Shown: positions 38,268-46,051 of the stretch, piece after piece
Numbering within the stretch: position 1 is the stretch's first letter
Layout of the letters: the number at the start of each line of letters is the position of its first letter
NCBI GenBank assembly: GCA_052390275.1
Contig: JBQTHD010000004.1
Coordinates: 38,062 to 102,061 of the forward strand
From: JBQTHD01 sp052390275
Lineage (GTDB): Bacteria > Actinomycetota > Acidimicrobiia > Acidimicrobiales > AC-14
Direction of reading: 5' to 3'
Length of the DNA stretch: 64,000 nt
Position numbers and translations under genes: made by a program
Notes under the pieces: generated by a model
What the model was told of the DNA's origin: nothing
Seen by the model: only the letters and a program-made list of their open reading frames with translations
Databases searched by the model: none

Positions 38268-38906
38268 GTGGTGACGCTCGCCGAAGTCGAGCAGCAGGCT
38301 CGCAACTGCACTCGGTGCCCGCTGGCGGGGAGTCGCACCAACGTCGTGTTCGCCCGTGGAGATCCCAAGGCCCGACTGATGCTGGTCGGCGAGGGTCCCG
38401 GGGCCGATGAGGATGCCCAGGGCCTTCCATTCGTGGGTCGGTCGGGGCGACTGCTGGACCGGTTGATCGGGGAGGAGGTCGGGCTCGACCGGAGCCAGGT
38501 TTACGTCGCCAACACGGTCAAGTGTCGGCCCCCGGCCAATCGGGATCCCCGGCCGGAGGAAACATCGTCGTGTAGGCCCTACCTCGACGCCCAGTTCGAT
38601 CTGGTCGACCCGGCGGTGGTGGTGAGCCTGGGCAACGTCGCGACCCGCCTGTTGCTGGGCACCGACCGGCGAATCAGCGAGCTACGCAGCCGCACCTACC
38701 CGTTCGGCCGGGCGCTCCTGGTGCCCACCTTCCACCCCGCCGCCGCTCTGCGGGGTGGGGGGACGATCCTGGCCCAGATGCGAGCGGATCTGGTGAGGGC
38801 CAAGGCGCTGTTGGCCGACGCCGTGTTGGCTGGCGCCGGAAGCCCAAGCCTCGACCCGGGCGCGCCGCCGCCTCAGTGGATCAGTGCGTCGGCGGTGGGC
38901 GGGTGA
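38268..38906 (+). CDS. udg: Family 4 uracil-DNA glycosylase
   Basis: This enzyme removes uracil from DNA. The 212-residue product has the four iron-sulfur cysteines of family 4: Cys14 and Cys17 (CTRC), Cys86 and Cys102. Motif GEGPGADED (about 41-49) and the C-terminal TFHPAAAL with His156 form the active site. Two tandem GTG codons at 38268 and 38271 are possible starts. The last 30 or so residues are a poorly conserved Pro/Ala/Gly tail. It is inserted between alr and tsaE, overlapping tsaE by 4 nt (GTGA). Confidence 0.94.
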   Translation: MVTLAEVEQQARNCTRCPLAGSRTNVVFARGDPKARLMLVGEGPGADEDAQGLPFVGRSGRLLDRLIGEEVGLDRSQVYVANTVKCRPPANRDPRPEETSSCRPYLDAQFDLVDPAVVVSLGNVATRLLLGTDRRISELRSRTYPFGRALLVPTFHPAAALRGGGTILAQMRADLVRAKALLADAVLAGAGSPSLDPGAPPPQWISASAVGG

Positions 38907-39481
38907 CCCTGACCCTGAGGACCACCTCGGTGATCGACACCCAGGACCTCGCCGCCGAGATTGCCCGGATGCTGGTCGCCGGGGACCTGGTCGTGCTGGC
39001 CGGGGACCTGGGATCGGGCAAGACCGCCTTTGCCCAGGGCCTGGCCCGGGGCCTCGGGGTGACCGAGGCGGTCACCAGTCCCGCGTTCGTCCTGGCCCGC
39101 ACCTACCGAGGTCGGCTACCCATGACCCATCTGGACGTCTACCGGCTGGATCACCTGGACGAGTTGACCGATATCGGCATCGCCGAGACGGTCGATGGGG
39201 ACGGGGTGACTGTGATCGAGTGGGGTGACGTCGTCACCCCGGTGCTGCCCGATCACCGGATCGAAGTTCGCCTGGCGGTGGGCGCGGCGGTTCCCGCACT
39301 GAACAGCCCGGCCGTCTCCTCGCTCGACGGTGGCCTCCCGCCTGACGGTGGCCTCCCGCCTGACGATTTGCCGTCAACCCTGCGTTGCATCGAGTTGAGG
39401 TGGGTGGGAACACCCTGGATGGATCGAACGGAGCAGATTCTGGCCGCCCTCGCCCCCTGGAGGGCGACGCCAGCGTGTTGA
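38903..39481 (+). CDS. tsaE: tRNA threonylcarbamoyladenosine biosynthesis protein TsaE
   Basis: TsaE is the small ATPase that activates the TsaB-TsaD complex for t6A37 modification of tRNA. Walker A is GDLGSGKT at residues 34-41, followed by TSPAFVLARTY and THLDVYRLDH (Walker B region), and VIEWGD. GTG 38903 forms a GTGA overlap with the preceding gene. At 192 residues it exceeds the usual 150-165 through an insertion near residue 140 that includes a duplicated GGLPPD hexapeptide. It overlaps the tsaB start. Confidence 0.94.
   Translation: MTLTLRTTSVIDTQDLAAEIARMLVAGDLVVLAGDLGSGKTAFAQGLARGLGVTEAVTSPAFVLARTYRGRLPMTHLDVYRLDHLDELTDIGIAETVDGDGVTVIEWGDVVTPVLPDHRIEVRLAVGAAVPALNSPAVSSLDGGLPPDGGLPPDDLPSTLRCIELRWVGTPWMDRTEQILAALAPWRATPAC
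39326..39361 (+). repeat. 18-bp direct duplication inside tsaE
   Basis: GACGGTGGCCTCCCGCCT occurs twice in perfect copies (39326 and 39344). It stays in frame and encodes DGGLPP twice in the poorly conserved C-terminal part. Confidence 0.9.
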
Positions 39482-40212
39482 TTCTGGGAATCGACACCGC
39501 CACCAGCCGGGCCGGGGTGGCCCTGGCCGGCCAGGACGGGCTGCTGGCTTCGGTGGCGGTGGGCCGCCCCCGCCGCCACCTGGAGTCGGTCGTGCCCTCG
39601 GTGAAGTTCGCCTGCGAGTTGGCCGGAGTAGCCCTCGGCGATGTGGCCGCAATTGCCGTCGACATCGGGCCCGGTCTCTTCAGTGGCCTGAGGGTCGGCA
39701 TGGCCACGGCAAAGGCCCTGGCCCATGCGCTACGGATCCCGACGGTCGGGGTGGCCAGCTTGGATCTGGTGGCCTTCCCGCTCCGTCACACCTCCCGCCT
39801 GATTGTTCCCGCCATCGATGCCCGAAGGGGCGAGGTCTACTGGGCGCTGTACCGCCAGGTGCCCGGAGGTGTGCAGCGCCAGGGCGACTACCAACTCACC
39901 AGCCCGGAGGAACTGGCTTCGGAACTTCTGGCCCTGGGTGAGGAGTGCCTGCTGGCGGGCGACGGGGCCGAGCGATACCGGTCGGTGTTGGTTGATCCGT
40001 TCAGCTTCGAGTTGGCGGGTTCCCTTCACTCGTGCCCGTCGGCCGAGGCTCTGGTGGACCTGGCCCGACCCCGGGCACTGAGGGAGGAGTTTGTCGCCTT
40101 CTGGGATCTGAAGCCCCTCTACCTGCGGCGCAGTGACGCCGAGATCAACTGGGCCGCCGATCCCCACGCCCGGTCCACCCGCCGCTCCGTCACCGACCGC
40201 AGGGCTCAATGA
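39475..40212 (+). CDS. tsaB: tRNA threonylcarbamoyladenosine biosynthesis protein TsaB
   Basis: TsaB is the catalytically inactive partner of TsaD in t6A formation. The GTG at 39475 gives MLILGIDTATSRAGVAL, with GGAGGG about 10 nt upstream, and overlaps the end of tsaE. The GPGLFSGLRVGMATAKALA motif of the ASKHA fold is clear. The 245-residue length includes a C-terminal segment (LKPLYLRRSDAEINWA) common in Actinobacteria. The stop overlaps rimI (ATGA). Confidence 0.94.
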   Translation: MLILGIDTATSRAGVALAGQDGLLASVAVGRPRRHLESVVPSVKFACELAGVALGDVAAIAVDIGPGLFSGLRVGMATAKALAHALRIPTVGVASLDLVAFPLRHTSRLIVPAIDARRGEVYWALYRQVPGGVQRQGDYQLTSPEELASELLALGEECLLAGDGAERYRSVLVDPFSFELAGSLHSCPSAEALVDLARPRALREEFVAFWDLKPLYLRRSDAEINWAADPHARSTRRSVTDRRAQ

Positions 40213-40835
40213 GGCCCACACCCTCGGCTTGGCCGGCGCCAGAACCCAACGGGTTCCCTGACTCGATGGCTTTGGCCCGGCCGGCCGCCGTTGACCGACA
40301 AGGTGCCCACCGACCGTGTGACCGGTCGCTCGTCGCCGGGCTGACGGTCGCGCCCATGCGCCGCCGTCACCTTCGAGGGGTGGCGGCGATCGAAACCCAG
40401 GTATACGCCCGACCATGGTCAATTCGGGCTTTCACCGATGAACTCCTGATGGGTGAGAGCCGGGCCTATCTGGTGGCCCAGTCGGCCGGGCTGGTGGTGG
40501 GTTACTGCGGTGTCGTGGTGGTGGGCGAGGATGGCCATGTGACCACGATGGCCGTCGATCCGCAGCGGCACCGTCAAGGCGTTGGCACCCGGTTGATGAT
40601 CGAGTTGGTGGCCGAGGCCCGCCAACGGGGGGCCCGGAGCCTGACCCTGGAGGTCAGGGCCCGAAATCTGGGTGCCCAGGCCCTTTACCGGCGTTTCGGA
40701 TTCGCCCCGGTTGGGATGCGGCCGGACTACTACCCGGACCCGATGGAGGATGCACTGATCATGTGGGTTCACGACGTCGACTCATCGGAGTACTCCGGGT
40801 TGCTGGAACGGATTCGCGCCGGGCTGGTCGGTTGA
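40209..40835 (+). CDS. rimI: Ribosomal-protein-alanine N-acetyltransferase family protein
   Basis: This GNAT acetyltransferase has the acetyl-CoA loop QRHRQGVGTRL, followed by LEVRARNLGAQALYRRFGF and VGMRPDYY, the RimI pattern. RimI acetylates the N-terminus of S18 in enterobacteria; the Actinobacterial enzyme has wider or unclear targets. ATG 40209 (ATGA overlap with tsaB) gives 208 residues, of which the first 45 lie before the GNAT fold. The position between tsaB and tsaD is the usual one. Confidence 0.92.
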   Translation: MRPTPSAWPAPEPNGFPDSMALARPAAVDRQGAHRPCDRSLVAGLTVAPMRRRHLRGVAAIETQVYARPWSIRAFTDELLMGESRAYLVAQSAGLVVGYCGVVVVGEDGHVTTMAVDPQRHRQGVGTRLMIELVAEARQRGARSLTLEVRARNLGAQALYRRFGFAPVGMRPDYYPDPMEDALIMWVHDVDSSEYSGLLERIRAGLVG

Positions 40836-40849
40836 CCACTCCTCCGCCG

Positions 40850-41857
40850 ATGGTGCCGGCCGGGCGGGACCAGGCCATCCTGGCCATCGAGACCTCGTGC
40901 GACGAGACGGCCGCCGCCGTGGTGGTCGGCGGGCGAGAGGTTCTGTCGTCAGTGGTCTCCAGCCAGGTCGACCTGCACTCGCGCTTTGGCGGCGTGGTCC
41001 CCGAGATCGCCAGCCGAGCCCACCTTGACCTGCTGACCCCGGTCGTGGCCGAGGCGCTGGTCGAGGCCGGATTGGAGGGTCCGGATCTGGCGGCGGTGGC
41101 CGCAACGACAGGCCCAGGGTTGGCCGGGGCACTACTGGTGGGAGTGGCCGAGGCCAAAGCGCTCGCCTTGGCCTGGGGCCGACCGTTCGTCGGGGTGAAC
41201 CACCTGGAAGGCCACGTCTACGCCTCCTTCCTCGAAGAGCCGGACCTACCTCTGCCGCTGGTGGTGCTGCTGGTCTCGGGAGGCCACACCCTGCTCGTGC
41301 TGATGACCGGGCACGGTCAGTATCGCCTCCTGGGGTCCACCGTGGACGACGCCGCCGGAGAAGCTTTCGACAAAGTGGCCCGGTTCCTGGGGTTGGGGTA
41401 TCCGGGCGGCCCCATCATCGACCGCCTGGCGGTCCAGGGAAACCCCGGGGCCGCCCCCATGCCCCGGCCCATGCCCAACGGCCTGGATTTTTCTTTCAGC
41501 GGGCTCAAAACGGCCTTGATCAACTTCGCCCGCCGCCATCCTGAGGCCGACGTCGCCGACATGGCCGCCGGGTTCCAGGCCGCGGTGGTCGACGTTCTGG
41601 TGGACAAGGCGTCCCGGGCCGTTACTCAGACCGGAGCTGCGGCCCTGTGCATCGGGGGAGGGGTTGCCGCCAACTCGGCCCTGCGGGAGCGAATCTCGGC
41701 CGAGGCTGAGACGTTGGGAGTCCGCTGCTACCTTCCGAGCCGGTCCATGTGCACTGATAACGCGGCCATGGTGGGGGCAGCCGCTTGGCGGCGCCTGGTC
41801 ACCGAGGGCCCCACGTCCCTGTCCGCGGGGATCTCACCCAGCCTGGCTCTGGCCTGA
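40850..41857 (+). CDS. tsaD: tRNA N6-adenosine threonylcarbamoyltransferase TsaD
   Basis: TsaD transfers the threonylcarbamoyl group to A37 of tRNAs reading ANN codons. The metal-binding HLEGH (His118, His122) and the SETSCDE-like start IETSCDETAAA are present, with SGGHT and the C-terminal DNAAMVGAA. I use ATG 40850 (335 residues); TTG 40832, overlapping the rimI stop as TTGA, is an equally possible coupled start giving six more residues. TsaC, which makes the substrate, is not in the window. Confidence 0.95.
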   Translation: MVPAGRDQAILAIETSCDETAAAVVVGGREVLSSVVSSQVDLHSRFGGVVPEIASRAHLDLLTPVVAEALVEAGLEGPDLAAVAATTGPGLAGALLVGVAEAKALALAWGRPFVGVNHLEGHVYASFLEEPDLPLPLVVLLVSGGHTLLVLMTGHGQYRLLGSTVDDAAGEAFDKVARFLGLGYPGGPIIDRLAVQGNPGAAPMPRPMPNGLDFSFSGLKTALINFARRHPEADVADMAAGFQAAVVDVLVDKASRAVTQTGAAALCIGGGVAANSALRERISAEAETLGVRCYLPSRSMCTDNAAMVGAAAWRRLVTEGPTSLSAGISPSLALA

Positions 41858-41862
41858 TCCGA

Positions 41863-41890
41863 GGGCAACGGGCAACGGGCAACGGGCAAC
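41863..41890 (+). repeat. Heptanucleotide tandem repeat, 4 units
   Basis: GGGCAAC is repeated four times without mismatch directly after the tsaD stop and just upstream of the predicted groES promoter. Confidence 0.92.
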
Positions 41891-41899
41891 GAGGTTCTG

Positions 41900-41929
41900 T
41901 TGCCGCCCGCCCCGGCGCAGGGTTAGGGT
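41900..41929 (+). promoter_or_regulatory. groES: Candidate groES-groEL promoter
   Basis: TTGCCG (41900-41905) and TAGGGT (41924-41929) are 18 nt apart. The -10 box abuts the CIRCE operator, so a bound HrcA repressor would block transcription start. Confidence 0.55.
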
Positions 41930-41955
41930 TAGCACTCGCATACCGAGAGTGCCAA
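41929..41955 (+). promoter_or_regulatory. CIRCE operator (HrcA binding site)
   Basis: TTAGCACTC, nine spacer bases, then GAGTGCCAA: one mismatch from the CIRCE consensus inverted repeat. HrcA represses groESL through this element in many bacteria. It lies 195 nt before groES, leaving a long untranslated leader. Confidence 0.9.
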
Positions 41956-42060
41956 GCCACCGCCAGGGCGGCCACGGCTGGGCTCCGGGCCGCTCAGATC
42001 CCTGGATGGTCGCAACAGTCCCTGGATGAACGCAACAGCCCTGGACAACCACAACGGGCC

Positions 42061-42115
42061 CGATCGAGCCAATCCCGATCGAGGCACATCCCGATCGAGG
42101 AATAACGCGATCGAG
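42061..42115 (+). repeat. CGATCGAG repeat, 4 copies, in the groES leader
   Basis: CGATCGAG occurs at 42061, 42076, 42092 and 42108, spaced 15, 16 and 16 bp, within units resembling CCCGATCGAGGCA. Just upstream, a CCTGGAT sequence recurs about every 20 bp (42001-42050). The leader 41956-42150 has no gene. Confidence 0.88.
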
Positions 42116-42150
42116 GCAACCCCGAACAAGACAAATGGAGGTCTAACGAC

Positions 42151-42444
42151 ATGAACCTCAAGCCCCTCGACGACCGAATCGTCGTTCGCCCCAGCGAGGC
42201 CGAGCAGACCACCAGCAGTGGCATCGTCATCCCTGACACCGCCAAGGAGAAGCCCCAGCAGGGTGAAGTGCTGGCTGTGGGTCCGGGCCGCCGCTCGGAG
42301 CAGACCGGCGAAGTGATCCCGCTCGACGTCAAGGTGGGCGACACCGTCGTGTACTCCAAGTACGGCGGCACCGAGTTCACCGTCGAAGGCGAGGACCTGC
42401 TGATCCTCACCAGCCGCGACGTCCTTGCCACCGTGAACAAGTAG
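42151..42444 (+). CDS. groES: Co-chaperonin GroES
   Basis: This 97-residue protein caps the GroEL chamber. It begins MNLKPLDDRIVVRPSEAE; the mobile loop TTSSGIVIPDTAKEKP and the DTVVYSKYGGTEF block are standard. GGAGG at 42137-42141 lies 9 nt before the ATG. Expression should be heat-inducible through the upstream CIRCE element. groEL follows 5 nt after the stop. Confidence 0.98.
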   Translation: MNLKPLDDRIVVRPSEAEQTTSSGIVIPDTAKEKPQQGEVLAVGPGRRSEQTGEVIPLDVKVGDTVVYSKYGGTEFTVEGEDLLILTSRDVLATVNK

Positions 42445-42449
42445 CCGGC

Positions 42450-44078
42450 GTGGCCAAGATCCTCAAGTTCAACGAGGACGCCCGCCGCGCCCTGCAGTCC
42501 GGAGTGGACAAGATGGCCAACGCCGTCAAGGTCACTCTTGGGCCCCGGGGCCGCAACGTGGTTCTCGAAAAGAAGTTCGGCGTGCCCACCCTGACCAATG
42601 ACGGTGTGACCATCGCCAAGGAGTTCGTCCCGCTGGAGGACAACTTCGAGAACATCGGTGCCCAACTCGTCAAAGAGGTGGCCACCAAGACCAACGACGT
42701 TGCCGGCGACGGGACAACAACCGCCACGGTTCTGGCCCAGGCCCTGATCTACTCCGGTCTGCGCAACGTGGCTGCGGGAGCCGCCCCCCTTGACCTGAAG
42801 AAGGGGATGGAGGCGGCCCTGGCTGCGGCCACCGACTCCATTCGGTCCCAGGCCAAGGATGTGGAGGACCGGGCCGAGGTGGCCCATGTGGCCACCATCT
42901 CCGCTGCCGACTCGGTGATCGGCAACGTCATCGCCGACGCCATCGACAAGGTTGGCAAGGACGGCGTGGTCACGGTGGAGGAGTCCAACACCACCGGCAT
43001 GGAGTTGGAGTTCGCCGAGGGCATGCAGTTCGACAAGGGCTACCTGTCCCCGCACTTCGTCACCGACGCGGAACGACAGGAGACGGTTCTCGACGACCCG
43101 TTCATCCTGCTGGTGAATCAGAAGATCAGTTCGGTCAACGACCTGCTGCCCATCCTGGATCAGGTCATGGCCGCATCCAAGCCTCTGTTGATCGTGGCCG
43201 AAGACGTCGAGGGCGAGGCTCTGGCCACCCTGGTGGTCAACAAGATCCGGGGCATCTTCACCGCTGCCGCCGTCAAGGCCCCAGGCTTCGGGGAGCGCCG
43301 CAAGACCATGATGGCCGACATCGGCGTCCTCACCGGCGGCCAGCTCATCTCCCCCGAGTTGGGCACCAAGCTCGACGGGGTCACCCTGGCCCATCTGGGT
43401 CGGGCTCGTCGCGTGGTAATCACCAAGGACGACACCACCGTGATCGACGGTGCAGGGTCATCCACCGAGGTGGCCAACCGGGTGGCGCAGATCAAGCGGG
43501 AGATCGAGGACGCCTCGTCGGACTGGGACCGGGAGAAGCTCACCGAGCGCCTGGCCAAGTTGGCCGGGGGAGTGGCGCTGATCCGGGTCGGCGCAGCCAC
43601 CGAAGTGGAACTCAAGGAAAAGAAGCACCGGATCGAAGATGCCGTCTCGGCCACCAAGGCCGCGGTGGAGGAAGGCGTGGTCCCCGGAGGGGGAACCGCC
43701 CTGATCCGGGCGCGGGCGGCCATTGATGCCCTGACCCTCGAGGGCGACATGGCCACCGGGGCGGCCATCGTCCATTCGGCCCTGGACGCTCCCCTGCGGT
43801 GCATCGCTTCCAACGCCGGTCTGGAGGGCAACCTCATCGTCCGCGAGGTGGAGGCAGCATCGGGATCGATCGGCCTCAACGCCGTCACCGGCCAGTTGGA
43901 GGACCTGTTCAAGGCCGGGGTCATCGACCCGGCCAAGGTCACCCGATCGGCACTGGAGAACGCAGTGTCAGTGGCGGCCATGGTCTTGACCACGGAGGTT
44001 CTTGTGGCAGACAAGCCCGAGAAGGAAGCGGCGCGGTCGCTTCCCACCCGGGCGGGCAGCAGCTTCTCCCACGCTTAA
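42450..44078 (+). CDS. groEL: Chaperonin GroEL
   Basis: This 542-residue ATPase forms the double-ring folding chamber. The ATP-binding TLGPRGRNVVLEKKFG and GDGTTTATVLAQAL, and the catalytic aspartate region ELKEKKHRIEDA, are intact. The start is GTG 42450 (MAKILKFNEDARR). The C-terminus ends SFSHA: it has neither the GGM repeats of enterobacterial GroEL nor the His-rich tail of mycobacterial GroEL1. It is the only groEL in the window. A perfect 13-bp hairpin lies downstream. Confidence 0.98.
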   Translation: MAKILKFNEDARRALQSGVDKMANAVKVTLGPRGRNVVLEKKFGVPTLTNDGVTIAKEFVPLEDNFENIGAQLVKEVATKTNDVAGDGTTTATVLAQALIYSGLRNVAAGAAPLDLKKGMEAALAAATDSIRSQAKDVEDRAEVAHVATISAADSVIGNVIADAIDKVGKDGVVTVEESNTTGMELEFAEGMQFDKGYLSPHFVTDAERQETVLDDPFILLVNQKISSVNDLLPILDQVMAASKPLLIVAEDVEGEALATLVVNKIRGIFTAAAVKAPGFGERRKTMMADIGVLTGGQLISPELGTKLDGVTLAHLGRARRVVITKDDTTVIDGAGSSTEVANRVAQIKREIEDASSDWDREKLTERLAKLAGGVALIRVGAATEVELKEKKHRIEDAVSATKAAVEEGVVPGGGTALIRARAAIDALTLEGDMATGAAIVHSALDAPLRCIASNAGLEGNLIVREVEAASGSIGLNAVTGQLEDLFKAGVIDPAKVTRSALENAVSVAAMVLTTEVLVADKPEKEAARSLPTRAGSSFSHA

Positions 44079-44119
44079 TCGCGAGCCGTCCCCAGCGGCG
44101 GTCCGCCGCCGTCCGACCT

Positions 44120-44153
44120 CACCGCCCTGGCTCCAATCCGAGCCAGGGCGGTG
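44120..44153. terminator. Bidirectional hairpin between groEL and the ferredoxin gene
   Basis: CACCGCCCTGGCT (44120-44132) pairs perfectly with 44141-44153 around an 8-nt loop. There is no T-tract. It lies between two convergent genes and probably ends both transcripts. Confidence 0.75.
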
Positions 44154-44170
44154 GCCGTCTGCGCCGTTGC

Positions 44171-44362
44171 TCAGGTAATGGTGACCCGGATGGCCCCGGT
44201 GGGGCAGGCGTCGGCCGCCTCCTGAAGCTCCTCCAGGGTTGCCGCATCGGCGTCGATCAGCATCGAGGCCCCATCGACGATGGCGAATGCACCGCCCGCG
44301 GCATTTATGCAGGCTTTGGCTGCGATGCAGCGGGCTCGGACCACGTTCACCTCCACGCTCAC
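44171..44362 (-). CDS. Small [3Fe-4S]-type ferredoxin
   Basis: This 63-residue acidic protein carries Cys12, Cys18 and Cys53-Pro54 (C-x5-C ... C-P), the pattern of actinobacterial [3Fe-4S] ferredoxins that often donate electrons to cytochromes P450 or other oxidoreductases. The position that would be the extra cysteine of a [4Fe-4S] cluster is alanine. No redox partner gene is adjacent, so its partner is unknown. The gene is convergent with groEL. The upstream spacer on this strand (44363-44598) holds the CCTTCGATCG repeats. Confidence 0.85.
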   Translation of the reverse strand: MSVEVNVVRARCIAAKACINAAGGAFAIVDGASMLIDADAATLEELQEAADACPTGAIRVTIT

Positions 44363-44450
44363 GGCACCAGAACCTATTGCCAGTCGGCGTCGCCCCGGGC
44401 CGCGCCGGGCGAATTGCCTACAGGACAGATCGCGGTCAGGCCAGGCTGAC

Positions 44451-44548
44451 CCTTCGATCGCCCCTTCGATCGCCCCTTCGATCGCCTGACCCTTCGATCG
44501 CCTGACCCTTCGATCGGCTCACCCTTCGATCGGCTCACCCTTCGATCG
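44451..44548. repeat. CCTTCGATCG array, 7 copies
   Basis: Perfect CCTTCGATCG copies start at 44451, 44463, 44475, 44491, 44507, 44523 and 44539: two steps of 12 bp, then four of 16 bp. Each contains the palindrome CGATCG. The array fills most of the non-coding 236-bp region between the ferredoxin gene and the 56-residue ORF. It has no spacers and is not a CRISPR. Confidence 0.95.
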
Positions 44549-44598
44549 GCTGGGCCGCCCCGGGCATCGGGCCGCTCGGCGGTAGGCTCCGCCACCTG

Positions 44599-44769
44599 AT
44601 GGATCGCCCACCTCCGGACCCGGTAAAGCTGTTGGCCTTTTGGATGGAATGGGAGTCGGGTGAGAACCCTCCCGGACGGGTCATCGCCAACCTCAAGACC
44701 GCCGGCCTGCGCGAACTCCTCGAAGAGGTGGTGGCCGTGGCCGAGAGGGTCCGGGCCGAGGCCGTCTGA
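44599..44769 (+). CDS. Conserved-looking 56-residue protein of unknown function
   Basis: ATG 44599 opens a 57-codon frame starting MDRPPPDPVKLLAFWMEWE, continuing with a predicted amphipathic helix (LKTAGLRELLEEVVAVAERVRAE in outline). It is acidic, has no signal peptide or membrane segment, and I do not recognise a function, though small proteins with a similar W-x-x-W-E start occur in Actinobacteria (from memory). TAGGCT lies 10 nt before the ATG and no Shine-Dalgarno is seen. It precedes guaB3 by 58 bp in the same direction. Confidence 0.65.
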   Translation: MDRPPPDPVKLLAFWMEWESGENPPGRVIANLKTAGLRELLEEVVAVAERVRAEAV

Positions 44770-44827
44770 GCCTGACCGTCTGTGCCTGGGCCATCCGAGC
44801 CCGGGGGGAGCGCGGGTATCGTGGCCG

Positions 44828-45997
44828 ATGGCCGACATCGATATCGGGATCGGGAAGTCCGGCCGGCGGGCCTACGGCTTCGATGACATAGCCATCGTCC
44901 CCAGTCGGCGCACCCGGGACCCCGAGGATGTGGACATCTCCTGGGAGATAGACGCCTTCCGTTTCGAACTCCCCCTCCTGGGTGCGGCCATGGACGGGGT
45001 GATCAGCCCCGCCGCAGCCATCGCGATAGGGCGATTGGGGGGCCTGGGCGTGCTGAACCTCGAAGGGCTCTGGACTCGGTACGAGGACCCGGAACCGCTC
45101 CTGGAGGAGATCGCCGACCAGGACGCGCAGAAGGCCACACTGCGCATGCAGGAGATCTACGCCGAGCCCATCAAACCGGAGTTGGTCTCCCGGCGGATCG
45201 CCGAGATCCGCTCCGCCGGAGTGGTCGCCGCCGCCTCCCTCACTCCGCAGCGGGTGATGCAGTTCGCCCCGGCCATTCTGGCGGCCGAACTCGACATCAT
45301 GGTCATCCAGGGCACGGTGGTGTCGGCCGAGCACGTGTCCAGCGGTGCCGAACCGTTGAACCTGAAGCGTTTCATCCGGGAGTTCGACGTGCCGGTCATC
45401 GTCGGCGGCTGTGCCTCCTACCACGCCGCCCTGCACCTGATGCGAACGGGAGCGGTGGGCATCCTCGTGGGCGTCGGACCCGGTCACGCCTGCACCACCC
45501 GGGCCGTGCTGGGCCTGGGCGTCCCCCAGGCCACGGCCATAGCCGACGCCGCCGGGGCCAGGATGCGCCATCTGGATGAGACCGGCGTCTACGTCCACGT
45601 CATCGCCGACGGCGGAATGAGCACCGGCGGGGACATTGCCAAAGCGATTGCGTGTGGCGCCGATGCGGTGATGATCGGTTCCCCCCTGGCGGCCACGGCC
45701 GAGGCGCCAGGCCGGGGATATCACTGGGGGATGGCCACCTTTCACCCAACCTTGCCTCGAGGCGCCCGGGTCCGCACCACGGTTCGGGGCACCCTCACGG
45801 AGGTTCTGCTCGGCCCGGCGCACGAGAACGACGGCCGCCTGAACCTGTTCGGAGCGCTGCGAACCTCCATGGCCACCTGCGGATACGGCACGGTGAAGGA
45901 GTTCCAGAAGGCCGAAGTCATGGTTGCCCCTGCCCTGCAAACCGAGGGCAAGGTGTTGCAGCAGTCGCAGGGAATCGGGATGGGCGCCAGGGCCTGA
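44828..45997 (+). CDS. guaB3: IMP dehydrogenase family protein, GuaB3 type
   Basis: The 389-residue product is a TIM-barrel protein without the CBS domains of classical IMP dehydrogenase. The active-site loop GVGPGHACTTR contains the catalytic-type Cys222, so enzymatic function on a purine nucleotide is possible; cyanobacterial GuaB3 has been described as an IMP dehydrogenase, while the mycobacterial one is uncharacterised. ATG 44828 is chosen; TATCGT at 44817-44822 lies 5 nt upstream. It sits directly before guaA, supporting a role in GMP synthesis. No classical guaB is in the window. Confidence 0.9.
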   Translation: MADIDIGIGKSGRRAYGFDDIAIVPSRRTRDPEDVDISWEIDAFRFELPLLGAAMDGVISPAAAIAIGRLGGLGVLNLEGLWTRYEDPEPLLEEIADQDAQKATLRMQEIYAEPIKPELVSRRIAEIRSAGVVAAASLTPQRVMQFAPAILAAELDIMVIQGTVVSAEHVSSGAEPLNLKRFIREFDVPVIVGGCASYHAALHLMRTGAVGILVGVGPGHACTTRAVLGLGVPQATAIADAAGARMRHLDETGVYVHVIADGGMSTGGDIAKAIACGADAVMIGSPLAATAEAPGRGYHWGMATFHPTLPRGARVRTTVRGTLTEVLLGPAHENDGRLNLFGALRTSMATCGYGTVKEFQKAEVMVAPALQTEGKVLQQSQGIGMGARA

Positions 45998-46039
45998 TCC
46001 CTGGGTGAAGGTCCGAAACGGCCCCTGGCCGGGCTCCGT

Positions 46040-46045
46040 TAGTCT
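46040..46045 (+). promoter_or_regulatory. -10 box for a leaderless guaA transcript
   Basis: TAGTCT ends 6 nt before the guaA TTG at 46052. No Shine-Dalgarno is present in the 54-bp spacer. Confidence 0.4.
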
Positions 46046-46051
46046 TCGCTC

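Noticed and set aside
44451..44548. CRISPR array
   Set aside because: Repeat cores are 10 bp and spacers only 2-6 bp of non-unique sequence; no cas genes are nearby.
44374..44838. 154-residue minus-strand open frame across the CCTTCGATCG array
   Set aside because: Its sequence is mostly translated repeat, it overlaps the 56-residue gene antisense, and there is no ribosome-binding site.
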